DNA of 64,000 bases from Shewanella sp. UCD-KL21. Its GTDB lineage: Bacteria; Pseudomonadota; Gammaproteobacteria; Enterobacterales; Shewanellaceae. The stretch is from assembly GCF_001957135.1 (NCBI RefSeq), contig NZ_MPHK01000007.1:62001-126000 (forward strand), written 5' to 3'. Every line of letters begins with the position of its first letter. Within the stretch, counting starts at the first letter, position 1. The notes under the pieces were generated by a model. It was given only the letters and a program-made list of their open reading frames with translations. It did not search any database and was not told where the DNA came from. A program made the translations under genes and the position numbers. Below, in pieces: positions 56,917-64,000 of this stretch.

Positions 56917-59900
56917 CTATACCTTAACTTTAGCAGCGCCAAAGCTATCATCAAACTCTTGCTCTAAGCTGGCTACATCCACTTTATTGCCTTTTAAGCG
57001 TTCAACCACAAGGTAGTTAACTGGCACCAAAATCAAGGTAATAAAGGTAGCAAAGATAATCCCGAAGCCCAGTGATATCGCCATTGGAATTAAGAACTGC
57101 GCCTGAGTCGACTTTTCTAACAATAGCGGCATTAAACCAATAAAGGTGGTTAAGCTGGTGAGCATAACCGGTCTAAAGCGTTTTGCTCCCGCTGTGATTA
57201 CAGCCTCGGCTAATGCCATACCACTAGCACGTTTTTTGTTAATAAAGTCCACCAGCACTAAGGAGTCGTTTACCACCACACCCACCAGCGCTAGCATGCC
57301 TAAGATACTGAAAATAGTCAGTGGCGAGCCCATTAACCAATGACCCAGCACCGCACCAATTAGCCCAAAAGGGATCACGCTCATCACAATTAATGGCTGA
57401 ATGTAAGACTTAAACGGAATGGCCAGTAGGCTATAAATCATAAACAACACAAAGATTAAGCCCCATTGCAGTGAACCAAAGCTGTCTCGCTGCTCACGGG
57501 CTTCACCTTCAAGTGAGTGCCTAACCCCTGGGTATTGCTGCACTAAACCATCAAGAAACACTTTAAGATCGGCTTGTAATACCGTCATATTGGTGTTGTC
57601 TTTATCCACATCAGCGGTAACATTTAGCACCCGATAACGGTCAATGCGTTTAATGCTCGATGGACTCTTACCTGAGGTCATTTTCGCCACATGCCCAAGC
57701 GGGACTTGCGCGCCCTGACTGGTGGTGATCAGTACCTTTTTAAGATCATCCAATGACTGACGCTCATCTAGCGGCAACCGTAGCATGACCCGCACATCAT
57801 CACGGCCACGTTGAATACGTTGTACTTCAGAGCCAAAATAGAAACTTCTTACTTGGCTTGATACTTCCTGACGAGTCAGCCCTAGCGCTTTACCTTGCTC
57901 GGTTAATTCAATTAACAGTTCTTCTTTACCGTTAGATAAACTATCGGCGATATCAAACACGGTCGGGTAGGTTTTTAAATGCTCCTTTACCTGATCGGCT
58001 ATTTCACGCAAGGTTTCAAGAGAATTGGCGCTGAGCTGCACATCAATAGGATCAGAACTTCGGCCAATTTCAGCGCGGTAAGTCACTGACTCAGCGCCGG
58101 GAATTTCGCCGACGCTTTTACGCCATTCGGTTAATAACTGCCTAGAGCTAATATCTGATTCACGCTTTTCTGCTGGGGTGATTTCAAAACGCACGCCGCC
58201 GGCATTTGAAGTACCACCTCGACCACCTGTGGTCGCCAAAATATTGATAATGACACTCTCACCATCTTCATCAGTATACTTTTCTTGTAGCGCCTCAGCT
58301 TTGGCAGCAATCGTAATAATATGCGCATTGGTCACCTCAAATGGGGTACCAGCAGGCATGGTTAAGTTAAGTCGCACTGTTTCACTTGGGATACGTGGGA
58401 AGAAAGTAAACTTAGTCCACCCCGTTGCTAACAATGCCGCTATCACCAAAAGTACCCCGAGAAATAAACTCAAGGTGGCCGTTTTATGTTTTAGCGCAAT
58501 ACGTAAAAACGGTTGATAAAATTGAATGATTGCTCGCTCAAAACCATCGGCAAACTTTTGCTGAAAAATCTCAAATTTATTAAAGTTGTCCTTCTCGTGA
58601 CGCAACTTAATATTTTTAAGATGAGCGGGCAGCACAAATTTAGATTCGATTAATGAGAATAACAATACCGGAATAACCACTATGGCAATTTGGCCAAATA
58701 TCGCCCCGCGGGTGCCTTCGATAAACAACATAGGTAAAAACGCGGTAATGGTAGTTAAGATCCCAAAAGTCACTGGCGCAGCTACTTCTTGGGTACCAAG
58801 AATCGCCGCTTGCTCGCCATTGGGGGCGGTCTTAAGGTGGGTATAGATATTCTCGCCGGTGACAATGGCGTCATCGACCACAATCCCCAATACCAAAATA
58901 AAACCAAACAGGCTGATAACGTTTAACGACACACCAAAAAAGGGCATAAAGATAAACGCCCCCATAAAGGAAACCGGAATACCAATAAACACCCATATGG
59001 CAATTGAAGGACGCAAAAATAGCGTCAGTAGTAGCAAGACTAATATGCCGCCTTGCAGCGCACTGCCTGTTAGTGTCGCAATACGGTTTTTAACGATTTC
59101 AGAGTCGTCATCCCAATAGCTAAGGCCATAGCCTTCTGGCAGTGTTGCCTGACGAGAATCGATATAGCCTTTCACTTTATCAGCCACATCAATCGCGCTT
59201 TGCTGACCAATGCGATACACATCGATAAATGCTGCCTGCTGGCCGTTAAAGCGAGTTCTTACTGGGGTTTCTTCAAAGCCATCAACCACATTGGCAATAT
59301 CGCCTAAACGAATAATGGTGCCGTCAGCGGCAGATTTAATGACAATATTGGCAAACTCATCTTTGTAATAAGCTTGGCCTTTAGAGCGCAGTAAAATATC
59401 GCCACCTTGGGTTTTTAAATTACCCGCCGAGATATCGGTACTAGAAGCATTAATCGCTCTTGATACTTCGCTAAGGGTTAAGTTGTATTGGCGTAATTTG
59501 TTTTGTGATAAGGCTAACGACACTTCATAGTTTCGTACCCCACTTAAATCCAGCTGGGTTACCCCATCAAGGCGCAGCAATTCATCACGCACCACTTCAG
59601 CAAACTCAATGGTTTCTTTTTCGCTATATTTGCCAGTTACCGTTACTGCAATCACTTCACGCTTGCGCTGAGCAAGGGCTATGACTGGCTTTTCGGCATC
59701 AACTGGGAAGGTATTAATGGCATCGACGCGGCTTTTAATGTCTGCGAGCATTTCGCGGGGGTCATAACCACTGTCAACTTCAATGGTGACCTGGGATGAC
59801 GACTCTGAAGAACTAGAAGTGATTTTTTCTATGCCTTCTAGATCTTGCACCGCCTCTTCAATACGAATTGTTAGCCCTTTTTCAACATCTTCAGGGGTCG

Positions 59901-60057
59901 CACCACGAAGCGATACTCTAATTGAGATCCTTTCTGACTCAACCGTCGGAAACACTTCAAGGGGGATCTGGGTTGACAGTGAACCTAAACCCAATACCAG
60001 CAGCAACAACATTAATAAATTGGCTGCTACGTGGTTTTTTGCAAACCAAGCAATCAT
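56917..60057 (-). CDS. RND efflux permease (AcrB/MexF-type superfamily)
   Basis: 1046 residues, the standard length. There are twelve membrane helices: TM1 at 11-30, a large periplasmic loop, TM2-6 from about 335, a second loop, and TM8-12 near the C terminus. The proton-relay pair D395-D396 in TM4 (G-I-V-V-D-D-A-I-V) marks drug/solute-proton antiport. The sequence is closer to general HAE-type pumps than to copper-type CusA, which would have Met relays. Its start overlaps the adaptor's stop by 4 bp (ATGA). It is the last gene of an outer-membrane factor, adaptor, permease operon. Substrate unknown. Confidence 0.93.
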   Translation of the reverse strand: MIAWFAKNHVAANLLMLLLLVLGLGSLSTQIPLEVFPTVESERISIRVSLRGATPEDVEKGLTIRIEEAVQDLEGIEKITSSSSESSSQVTIEVDSGYDPREMLADIKSRVDAINTFPVDAEKPVIALAQRKREVIAVTVTGKYSEKETIEFAEVVRDELLRLDGVTQLDLSGVRNYEVSLALSQNKLRQYNLTLSEVSRAINASSTDISAGNLKTQGGDILLRSKGQAYYKDEFANIVIKSAADGTIIRLGDIANVVDGFEETPVRTRFNGQQAAFIDVYRIGQQSAIDVADKVKGYIDSRQATLPEGYGLSYWDDDSEIVKNRIATLTGSALQGGILVLLLLTLFLRPSIAIWVFIGIPVSFMGAFIFMPFFGVSLNVISLFGFILVLGIVVDDAIVTGENIYTHLKTAPNGEQAAILGTQEVAAPVTFGILTTITAFLPMLFIEGTRGAIFGQIAIVVIPVLLFSLIESKFVLPAHLKNIKLRHEKDNFNKFEIFQQKFADGFERAIIQFYQPFLRIALKHKTATLSLFLGVLLVIAALLATGWTKFTFFPRIPSETVRLNLTMPAGTPFEVTNAHIITIAAKAEALQEKYTDEDGESVIINILATTGGRGGTSNAGGVRFEITPAEKRESDISSRQLLTEWRKSVGEIPGAESVTYRAEIGRSSDPIDVQLSANSLETLREIADQVKEHLKTYPTVFDIADSLSNGKEELLIELTEQGKALGLTRQEVSSQVRSFYFGSEVQRIQRGRDDVRVMLRLPLDERQSLDDLKKVLITTSQGAQVPLGHVAKMTSGKSPSSIKRIDRYRVLNVTADVDKDNTNMTVLQADLKVFLDGLVQQYPGVRHSLEGEAREQRDSFGSLQWGLIFVLFMIYSLLAIPFKSYIQPLIVMSVIPFGLIGAVLGHWLMGSPLTIFSILGMLALVGVVVNDSLVLVDFINKKRASGMALAEAVITAGAKRFRPVMLTSLTTFIGLMPLLLEKSTQAQFLIPMAISLGFGIIFATFITLILVPVNYLVVERLKGNKVDVASLEQEFDDSFGAAKVKV

Positions 60058-61313
60058 AGCTGTGGCTCCTCTTTAGTGGCAGCTTTAGCCTTACGCGCCT
60101 CATCAGGGTGACACTTATTCAGCCCACCTGCACGCTTGCCTTGTTTTGCCTCAGCGTTTGTCGCTGCTGTTGTCGCAGCGCCCACCACAGTGACAGGAGT
60201 GCCAGAGCTCACTTGACCAAGGGAGGTAACAACCAATTCATCACCGCTTTTTAAGCCTGATCTTATGACGGAGTCTTGGCTGTTTTGCCATCTTGTGCTG
60301 ACTTCTCGGCGCAATAACATGCCATCGTTAACCACATACACATAAGTGCCTTGATAAATGGCTTTGGTCGGAATAACCAGCACTTGGCTAAGCTTTTTAC
60401 CAGCAATATTAGCCGTCAGGTATTGGCCTATTTTAAGCGGCATCTGCTGATTGGTTTGATAATCAAATGGGTCATCAATTTGCGCCACTACATAAAGCTG
60501 CTGTGAGTTGCTATCAATAGCACCTTCGGTACGAATTAACTGCCCTTCCCATTTTTGCAGACCAATTAAGTCAGACTCAAAACTCACTTTAGCCACCACA
60601 GACTTACCTTGCTCGGGTAATTCAACTAACGCTAAATCGCTGTTATTAATAGGTAAGCGTATTTCCACATAATCGGTGGCGTAAATCGTTGCCAGCTGGG
60701 CATTGGTCGATACCACCCGGCCTACATCAACATGTTTTTCTAAAATTCGCCCAGAAAACGGTGCAACAACTTGGGTACGTTCTAAGGCCAAATTGGCTTG
60801 TTCAAGTTTCGCTTGGTTAGATAGCATTGCCGCTCGCGCTGCAGCTAATTGCGGCTCACGTAATACCAGTGCGGTCGGCTCACGGCCATTACTCAGGCGC
60901 TGCCAATCAGCTAAGGCTTGATTGGTGCGTGCTTGTTCTTCTAATAATTGTTGTCTTGCCAACATTAACCCAGCTTCAGCAATTTTTACTTCAGCTTGAT
61001 AATCTCTATCATCAAGTTGAACCAATACTTCGCCTTTTTCGAAAAAGCCACCTTCACGAAAGTTAGGGCTAATTGATAGAATTTGCCCTGACGCTTGCGT
61101 GACTAACGAGCTTTGGGTGCGCGGTTTTACCACCCCAAAACTGCTCACCTGAATTTGATAATTCTGCGGCGTTAGCCGCTGAGTTTCAACCGACATAGCT
61201 GCTACGGCCATGGGTTTGCCACGCTTAGTACTTGGCGGGTTTGAGCTGATCACAAAGATAACGGCAACAGCAACAGCAACAATGCCAACGGGGATAAGGT
61301 ATTTCTTATTCAT
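60054..61313 (-). CDS. RND efflux periplasmic adaptor (membrane fusion protein)
   Basis: 419 residues from the ATG at 61313 (GAAGAAGAA upstream). The frame's earlier ATG at 61355 overlaps the previous gene and is rejected. An N-terminal anchor (about 5-19) is followed by the lipoyl half-motifs (L-V-Q-L-D-D-R-D-Y and V-V-A-P-F-S-G-R-I), a short helical hairpin between them, then beta-barrel and membrane-proximal domains: the HlyD/AcrA layout. It links permease and outer-membrane channel. It lies four bases after the outer-membrane factor gene and overlaps the permease gene by 4 bp. A charged C-terminal tail is slightly unusual. Confidence 0.92.
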   Translation of the reverse strand: MNKKYLIPVGIVAVAVAVIFVISSNPPSTKRGKPMAVAAMSVETQRLTPQNYQIQVSSFGVVKPRTQSSLVTQASGQILSISPNFREGGFFEKGEVLVQLDDRDYQAEVKIAEAGLMLARQQLLEEQARTNQALADWQRLSNGREPTALVLREPQLAAARAAMLSNQAKLEQANLALERTQVVAPFSGRILEKHVDVGRVVSTNAQLATIYATDYVEIRLPINNSDLALVELPEQGKSVVAKVSFESDLIGLQKWEGQLIRTEGAIDSNSQQLYVVAQIDDPFDYQTNQQMPLKIGQYLTANIAGKKLSQVLVIPTKAIYQGTYVYVVNDGMLLRREVSTRWQNSQDSVIRSGLKSGDELVVTSLGQVSSGTPVTVVGAATTAATNAEAKQGKRAGGLNKCHPDEARKAKAATKEEPQL

Positions 61314-61317
61314 GATA

Positions 61318-62700
61318 TTATTCTTCTTCTGTAACACTGGCATCAAGGTCACCACCTAACGCAAGGTGTAAACCAATACGGTTAGCAATGATTTGGTTTT
61401 TTAAGCTAATGACCGAACTTTGGGCCACAAAGGCGCGATTTTGGGCATCCAATACCGTGGTATAGCTAACAAGGCCACTTTGGTATTGCTCAAAAGATAA
61501 GGTTTCGGCTTGCAGCGCATTGTCTTGGGCTTTTAAGGTAGAGCGATATTGCTGCTGCAAACTAGCGTCAAGGTCAAGGTTGTTTTCAACCTGCTCAAAG
61601 GCACTAAACAAAGTATTTAAATACTGCTGCTCTTGCTGCTTTAATTTAAGTTTTTGCTGCTCGGTTTGTGATTTTAAGCGACCGGCGTTAAAAATCGGTG
61701 CACTCAGGCCTGCAAACACCGACCATGAGCTGTAATCGCCACTTAATAAGTTAGCAATATCATTGCTCGCGGTGCCAATATCAGCCCCTAAACGCAGTGC
61801 GGGGTAACGCTGCTTTTGAGTAAAGGCCACCAGTGCATCTTGCGCTAGCAGTTGATACCAAGCGGCTTGTAGTTGTGGCTTACGTTTAACGAGCTCACTG
61901 GGCACGCCAATTTTTATCCCTTGGGGCAGTAATGGCAGCTGTTCATCAACCAATAATTTACCCGCAGGATAACCGCCTAATAGTCGTTCTAAGGTTCTAA
62001 TGTCTTTATTGCGCTGACTGCGCTGTGCTAACAGGTTTGAGTTTTCACTGTGAAACTCATTTTGCGTTAAATACACATCTAGCGCGGTGTTTAACCCTTG
62101 CAGGTACCCCGACTCAATGATGTCAAAATTAAGTTTGGCATTTTCAGTGCGGCGCTCAAATAGCTTAACCAGTTCTGTTGAGGTCACGACCTTGTAGTAG
62201 GCAATCACCACATCAGCAACCAGTGCATCCCTTGCTTGCTGATAATTGGCCTCAGCGGTGAGTAAATTCAGTTTTGATGCTTTGGCGCTGTCTGATAATT
62301 TGCCCCAAATATCCAGCTCATAACTGAGGTCAAGGCTAAGACTGTTGGAGCTTGATGAGGTATCACTGTCGCCACGGCGGGCACTGTTGGCCGCTAGATT
62401 TAACTCAGGCCAAAAGCTTGAATCGCTGATGTTAAGTTGCTGCTTTTTTACCTCAACCTCTAATGCCAACTGGATCAATTGCTGATTAGTGTTTAGGCCG
62501 ATACTGATAAGTTCTAATAGCTGATCAGTGGCGATTGGGCTAACCCAGCTTTGATTGTCTTGCAATGATTTGGCATCGGTATGCCAAGATGCGGGGAGCT
62601 CTGGTTTGACCAAGGGCTCATCAACATAAGATGAACTGCTGCAAGCAGATAAAATGAATAGCGAAGTTGCAACCGCCACTAGCGTATAGCGTGTTTTCAT
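61318..62700 (-). CDS. RND outer-membrane factor, NodT-family lipoprotein
   Basis: 460 residues from the ATG at 62700, which gives a clean lipoprotein signal ending L-S-A-C20-S. The alternative ATG five codons earlier is less likely. TolC-like: two repeats of coiled helices and strands, with S-Y-E-L-D-I-W-G-K in the first repeat, the NodT/OprM signature, and P-I-F-N-A-G-R-L near the second. It is the outer-membrane channel of the tripartite pump and the first gene of the operon. Confidence 0.92.
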   Translation of the reverse strand: MKTRYTLVAVATSLFILSACSSSSYVDEPLVKPELPASWHTDAKSLQDNQSWVSPIATDQLLELISIGLNTNQQLIQLALEVEVKKQQLNISDSSFWPELNLAANSARRGDSDTSSSSNSLSLDLSYELDIWGKLSDSAKASKLNLLTAEANYQQARDALVADVVIAYYKVVTSTELVKLFERRTENAKLNFDIIESGYLQGLNTALDVYLTQNEFHSENSNLLAQRSQRNKDIRTLERLLGGYPAGKLLVDEQLPLLPQGIKIGVPSELVKRKPQLQAAWYQLLAQDALVAFTQKQRYPALRLGADIGTASNDIANLLSGDYSSWSVFAGLSAPIFNAGRLKSQTEQQKLKLKQQEQQYLNTLFSAFEQVENNLDLDASLQQQYRSTLKAQDNALQAETLSFEQYQSGLVSYTTVLDAQNRAFVAQSSVISLKNQIIANRIGLHLALGGDLDASVTEEE

Positions 62701-62930
62701 TAACTGGAAATCCATTTTCGATTATTATTATTTAATATGATTTAATATTATTTAGATGTTACGTGATTGATTTTAATTAGATCACTTTATAAAGAAAACC
62801 GCCAAAGGGTAACTTTGCACAGCTTTACATAGGTTATGTGAGGAAAAGCAATAGATAGCAGCTAGGGGCGAGTATGTCGGCGGCAGTGTCAGGCATTAAA
62901 GCTGACGTTTCAGCCAAAGTGGGCAATTAA

Positions 62931-62958
62931 GCAGGCTTATTAAATGTAACAAGCCTGC
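62931..62958. terminator. Hairpin downstream of the TonB-dependent receptor gene
   Basis: GCAGGCTT and AAGCCTGC arms with a 12-base loop, 10 bp past the receptor stop. The T run is on the plus-strand side, so strand use is uncertain. Confidence 0.5.
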
Positions 62959-62967
62959 CGATTTTTA

Positions 62968-64000
62968 TTAAAAATTGTAATCAAGTTTTACCCAAGCGGT
63001 TCGACCCGGCTCATTAACTTGAAATAACGGTGAACTACCTGGAATGTCATTACCCGCTCCAGAGCGACTAACATGTTCGGCATAGGTAATATCAAATAAG
63101 TTCTCAATACCAAAACTCACTAAAATATCATCATGCTTCCAAGCACCATTGATGGCCAATGTGCCAAAACCACTGCTTTCAGCCAGATCTTGCCCTGAGA
63201 TATTACCTTGACCAATTGCGACTCTATCTTGCGCCGCAACCATCCGCCAAAATAACCCAGCAGTCCAATTTTCAGCTTCATAATTCACTGAAATACGCCC
63301 CTCTAAAGGCGATATTTGCCCTAGCGGTGTATTGTCAGTGTCATTCTCACCATGGCTATAACTGACGGTTGTTTGCGCCGACCATTGCTCAGTAAATGGA
63401 TATAGCAGGCCTAACTCGCCGCCCCAAATCGTTGCATCAATATTGTAAGCCGTTGTCTTGGCAGTATTGGCATCAATTAAGATGTAGTCTGCCACTTTGC
63501 CGTAATAAAACGCCGTGGATATTTCAATATCGCCTTGATAAATCCAGCCAACATCAAGCTGGGTGGTTTTTTCAGCATCTAAATCGAATGCTTTAAGTGA
63601 CAAGTCATTATTGTCTGCCTTCATGAACTCCCAATAGTCAGGAATACGTTGGGCATGGCCGCCGCCAATATAATACTGGCTTTTATCAGTCTCAAACTCG
63701 TAGCGAACAAAGCCACTGAATAAGTCATCATCACGGCTGCCTTGCTGGGCCACATATAAAGTGGTTTGCCACTGTTCCATTCTTAGGCCTGTCAAGATTT
63801 TACCTTGGTTAAGCTGATAACTTGATTCAACAAATAAGCCGCTATTGATATAAGCCATGTTCTGCATAAAGGGTTTTGCTAATAAATCATCTAGGCCATT
63901 ATCTTCGGCTTGATTGATGCTGCGACCTTTGTGTTCACTGTCCATGTAGTCAAGCCCGACAATGGTTTCCCATTTTTCATTGGCTGAAATATCAAACCAT
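62968..64000 (-). CDS. TonB-dependent receptor, probable copper type (OprC/NosA-like), 5' end beyond the window
   Basis: The reverse frame is open from the stop at 62968 to the window edge (344 residues, C-terminal half of the receptor). The ATG at 63945 is internal, since upstream codons (W-E-T-I-V-G-L-D-Y-M) read as receptor sequence. The barrel strands end with I-E-N-L-F-D-I-T-Y-A-E-H and V-N-E-P-G-R-T-A-W-V-K-L-D-Y-N-F, a C terminus matching the TonB-copper receptor group. These import or bind copper through the outer membrane. Copper specificity is inferred from that ending only; the plug domain and metal ligands are outside the window. Confidence 0.78.
   Translation of the reverse strand, partial: WFDISANEKWETIVGLDYMDSEHKGRSINQAEDNGLDDLLAKPFMQNMAYINSGLFVESSYQLNQGKILTGLRMEQWQTTLYVAQQGSRDDDLFSGFVRYEFETDKSQYYIGGGHAQRIPDYWEFMKADNNDLSLKAFDLDAEKTTQLDVGWIYQGDIEISTAFYYGKVADYILIDANTAKTTAYNIDATIWGGELGLLYPFTEQWSAQTTVSYSHGENDTDNTPLGQISPLEGRISVNYEAENWTAGLFWRMVAAQDRVAIGQGNISGQDLAESSGFGTLAINGAWKHDDILVSFGIENLFDITYAEHVSRSGAGNDIPGSSPLFQVNEPGRTAWVKLDYNF

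Noticed and set aside
56917-60057. Copper/silver CusA-type RND pump
   Set aside because: The TM4 Asp pair and lack of a Met relay fit drug/solute-type pumps better.

Overview
The window looks like the chromosome of a marine gammaproteobacterium, most likely Shewanella or a close Alteromonadales relative. The reasons are the moderate A+T content, full-length TrmH, RoxA and KatG homologues of gammaproteobacterial type, two katG paralogues, a tryptophan dioxygenase/kynureninase pair, and several tripartite-efflux, chemotaxis and hybrid-kinase genes. The genus is an inference. I saw no tRNA, rRNA, CRISPR array, prophage or intact insertion sequence.

Layout. 1-1.4 kb: a CidA/LrgA-type membrane protein (cut by the left edge) divergent from a LysR regulator. 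1.5-3.6 kb: a DUF2971 gene and a 1.1-kb gene-poor stretch with palindromes and a diverged 98-bp direct repeat. 3.6-4.8 kb: a secreted serine beta-lactamase-like hydrolase. 4.9-11 kb: kynureninase-like enzyme and tryptophan 2,3-dioxygenase, divergent from a translationally coupled pair (CrtI-like flavoprotein plus a flavin/[2Fe-2S] reductase), followed by a convergent TetR regulator. 11.3-17.1 kb: an HD-GYP response regulator coupled to a very large EvgS/BvgS-like hybrid kinase. The kinase is split by a frameshift at a run of seven A and also has a lesion in its ATP-lid motif. 17.4-18.8 kb: TrmH, with a duplicated leader and an ABC-transporter gene remnant upstream. 18.9-25.4 kb: a lipoprotein, a UspE-like protein, a D-aminoacylase-type amidohydrolase, a DsbA-family protein, a CzcO-like flavoprotein and a LysE exporter.

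25.5-34.3 kb: a surface/regulatory block on the minus strand. It holds a polysaccharide deacetylase with a decayed partial duplicate of its own 3' end, a Cys-rich secreted protein, a membrane ToxR/CadC-like TPR regulator, an 827-residue secreted repeat protein and a VpsR-like sigma-54 activator. 34.9-37.5 kb: cytosolic KatG and a DUF3297 protein. 37.8-43.8 kb: an A+T-rich FG-GAP-type lipoprotein, a MATE exporter and RoxA. 44-48.1 kb: two exported metal-ligand-rich proteins, then a second KatG with a signal peptide. 48.5-51.7 kb: a chemotaxis receptor and an Old Yellow Enzyme. 52.1-56.5 kb: a porin-like protein and a PstS-like periplasmic protein, divergent from a hybrid kinase. 56.9-62.7 kb: an RND efflux operon. 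63-64 kb: a TonB-dependent receptor of copper (OprC/NosA) type, cut by the right edge.

How it fits together. Metal and oxidative stress recur: two catalase-peroxidases in different compartments, a metallothionein-like exported protein, a probable copper receptor and RND efflux. Signalling is dense: two hybrid kinases, HD-GYP, VpsR-like and CadC-like regulators. The most novel-looking element is the exported 221-residue protein at 44.7-45.3 kb, with ten tandem nine-residue Cys repeats between two heavy-metal-binding motifs. Other notable signals are the doubly damaged hybrid kinase, two partial gene duplications, the coupled flavoprotein/reductase pair, and the binding-protein/porin/kinase module.
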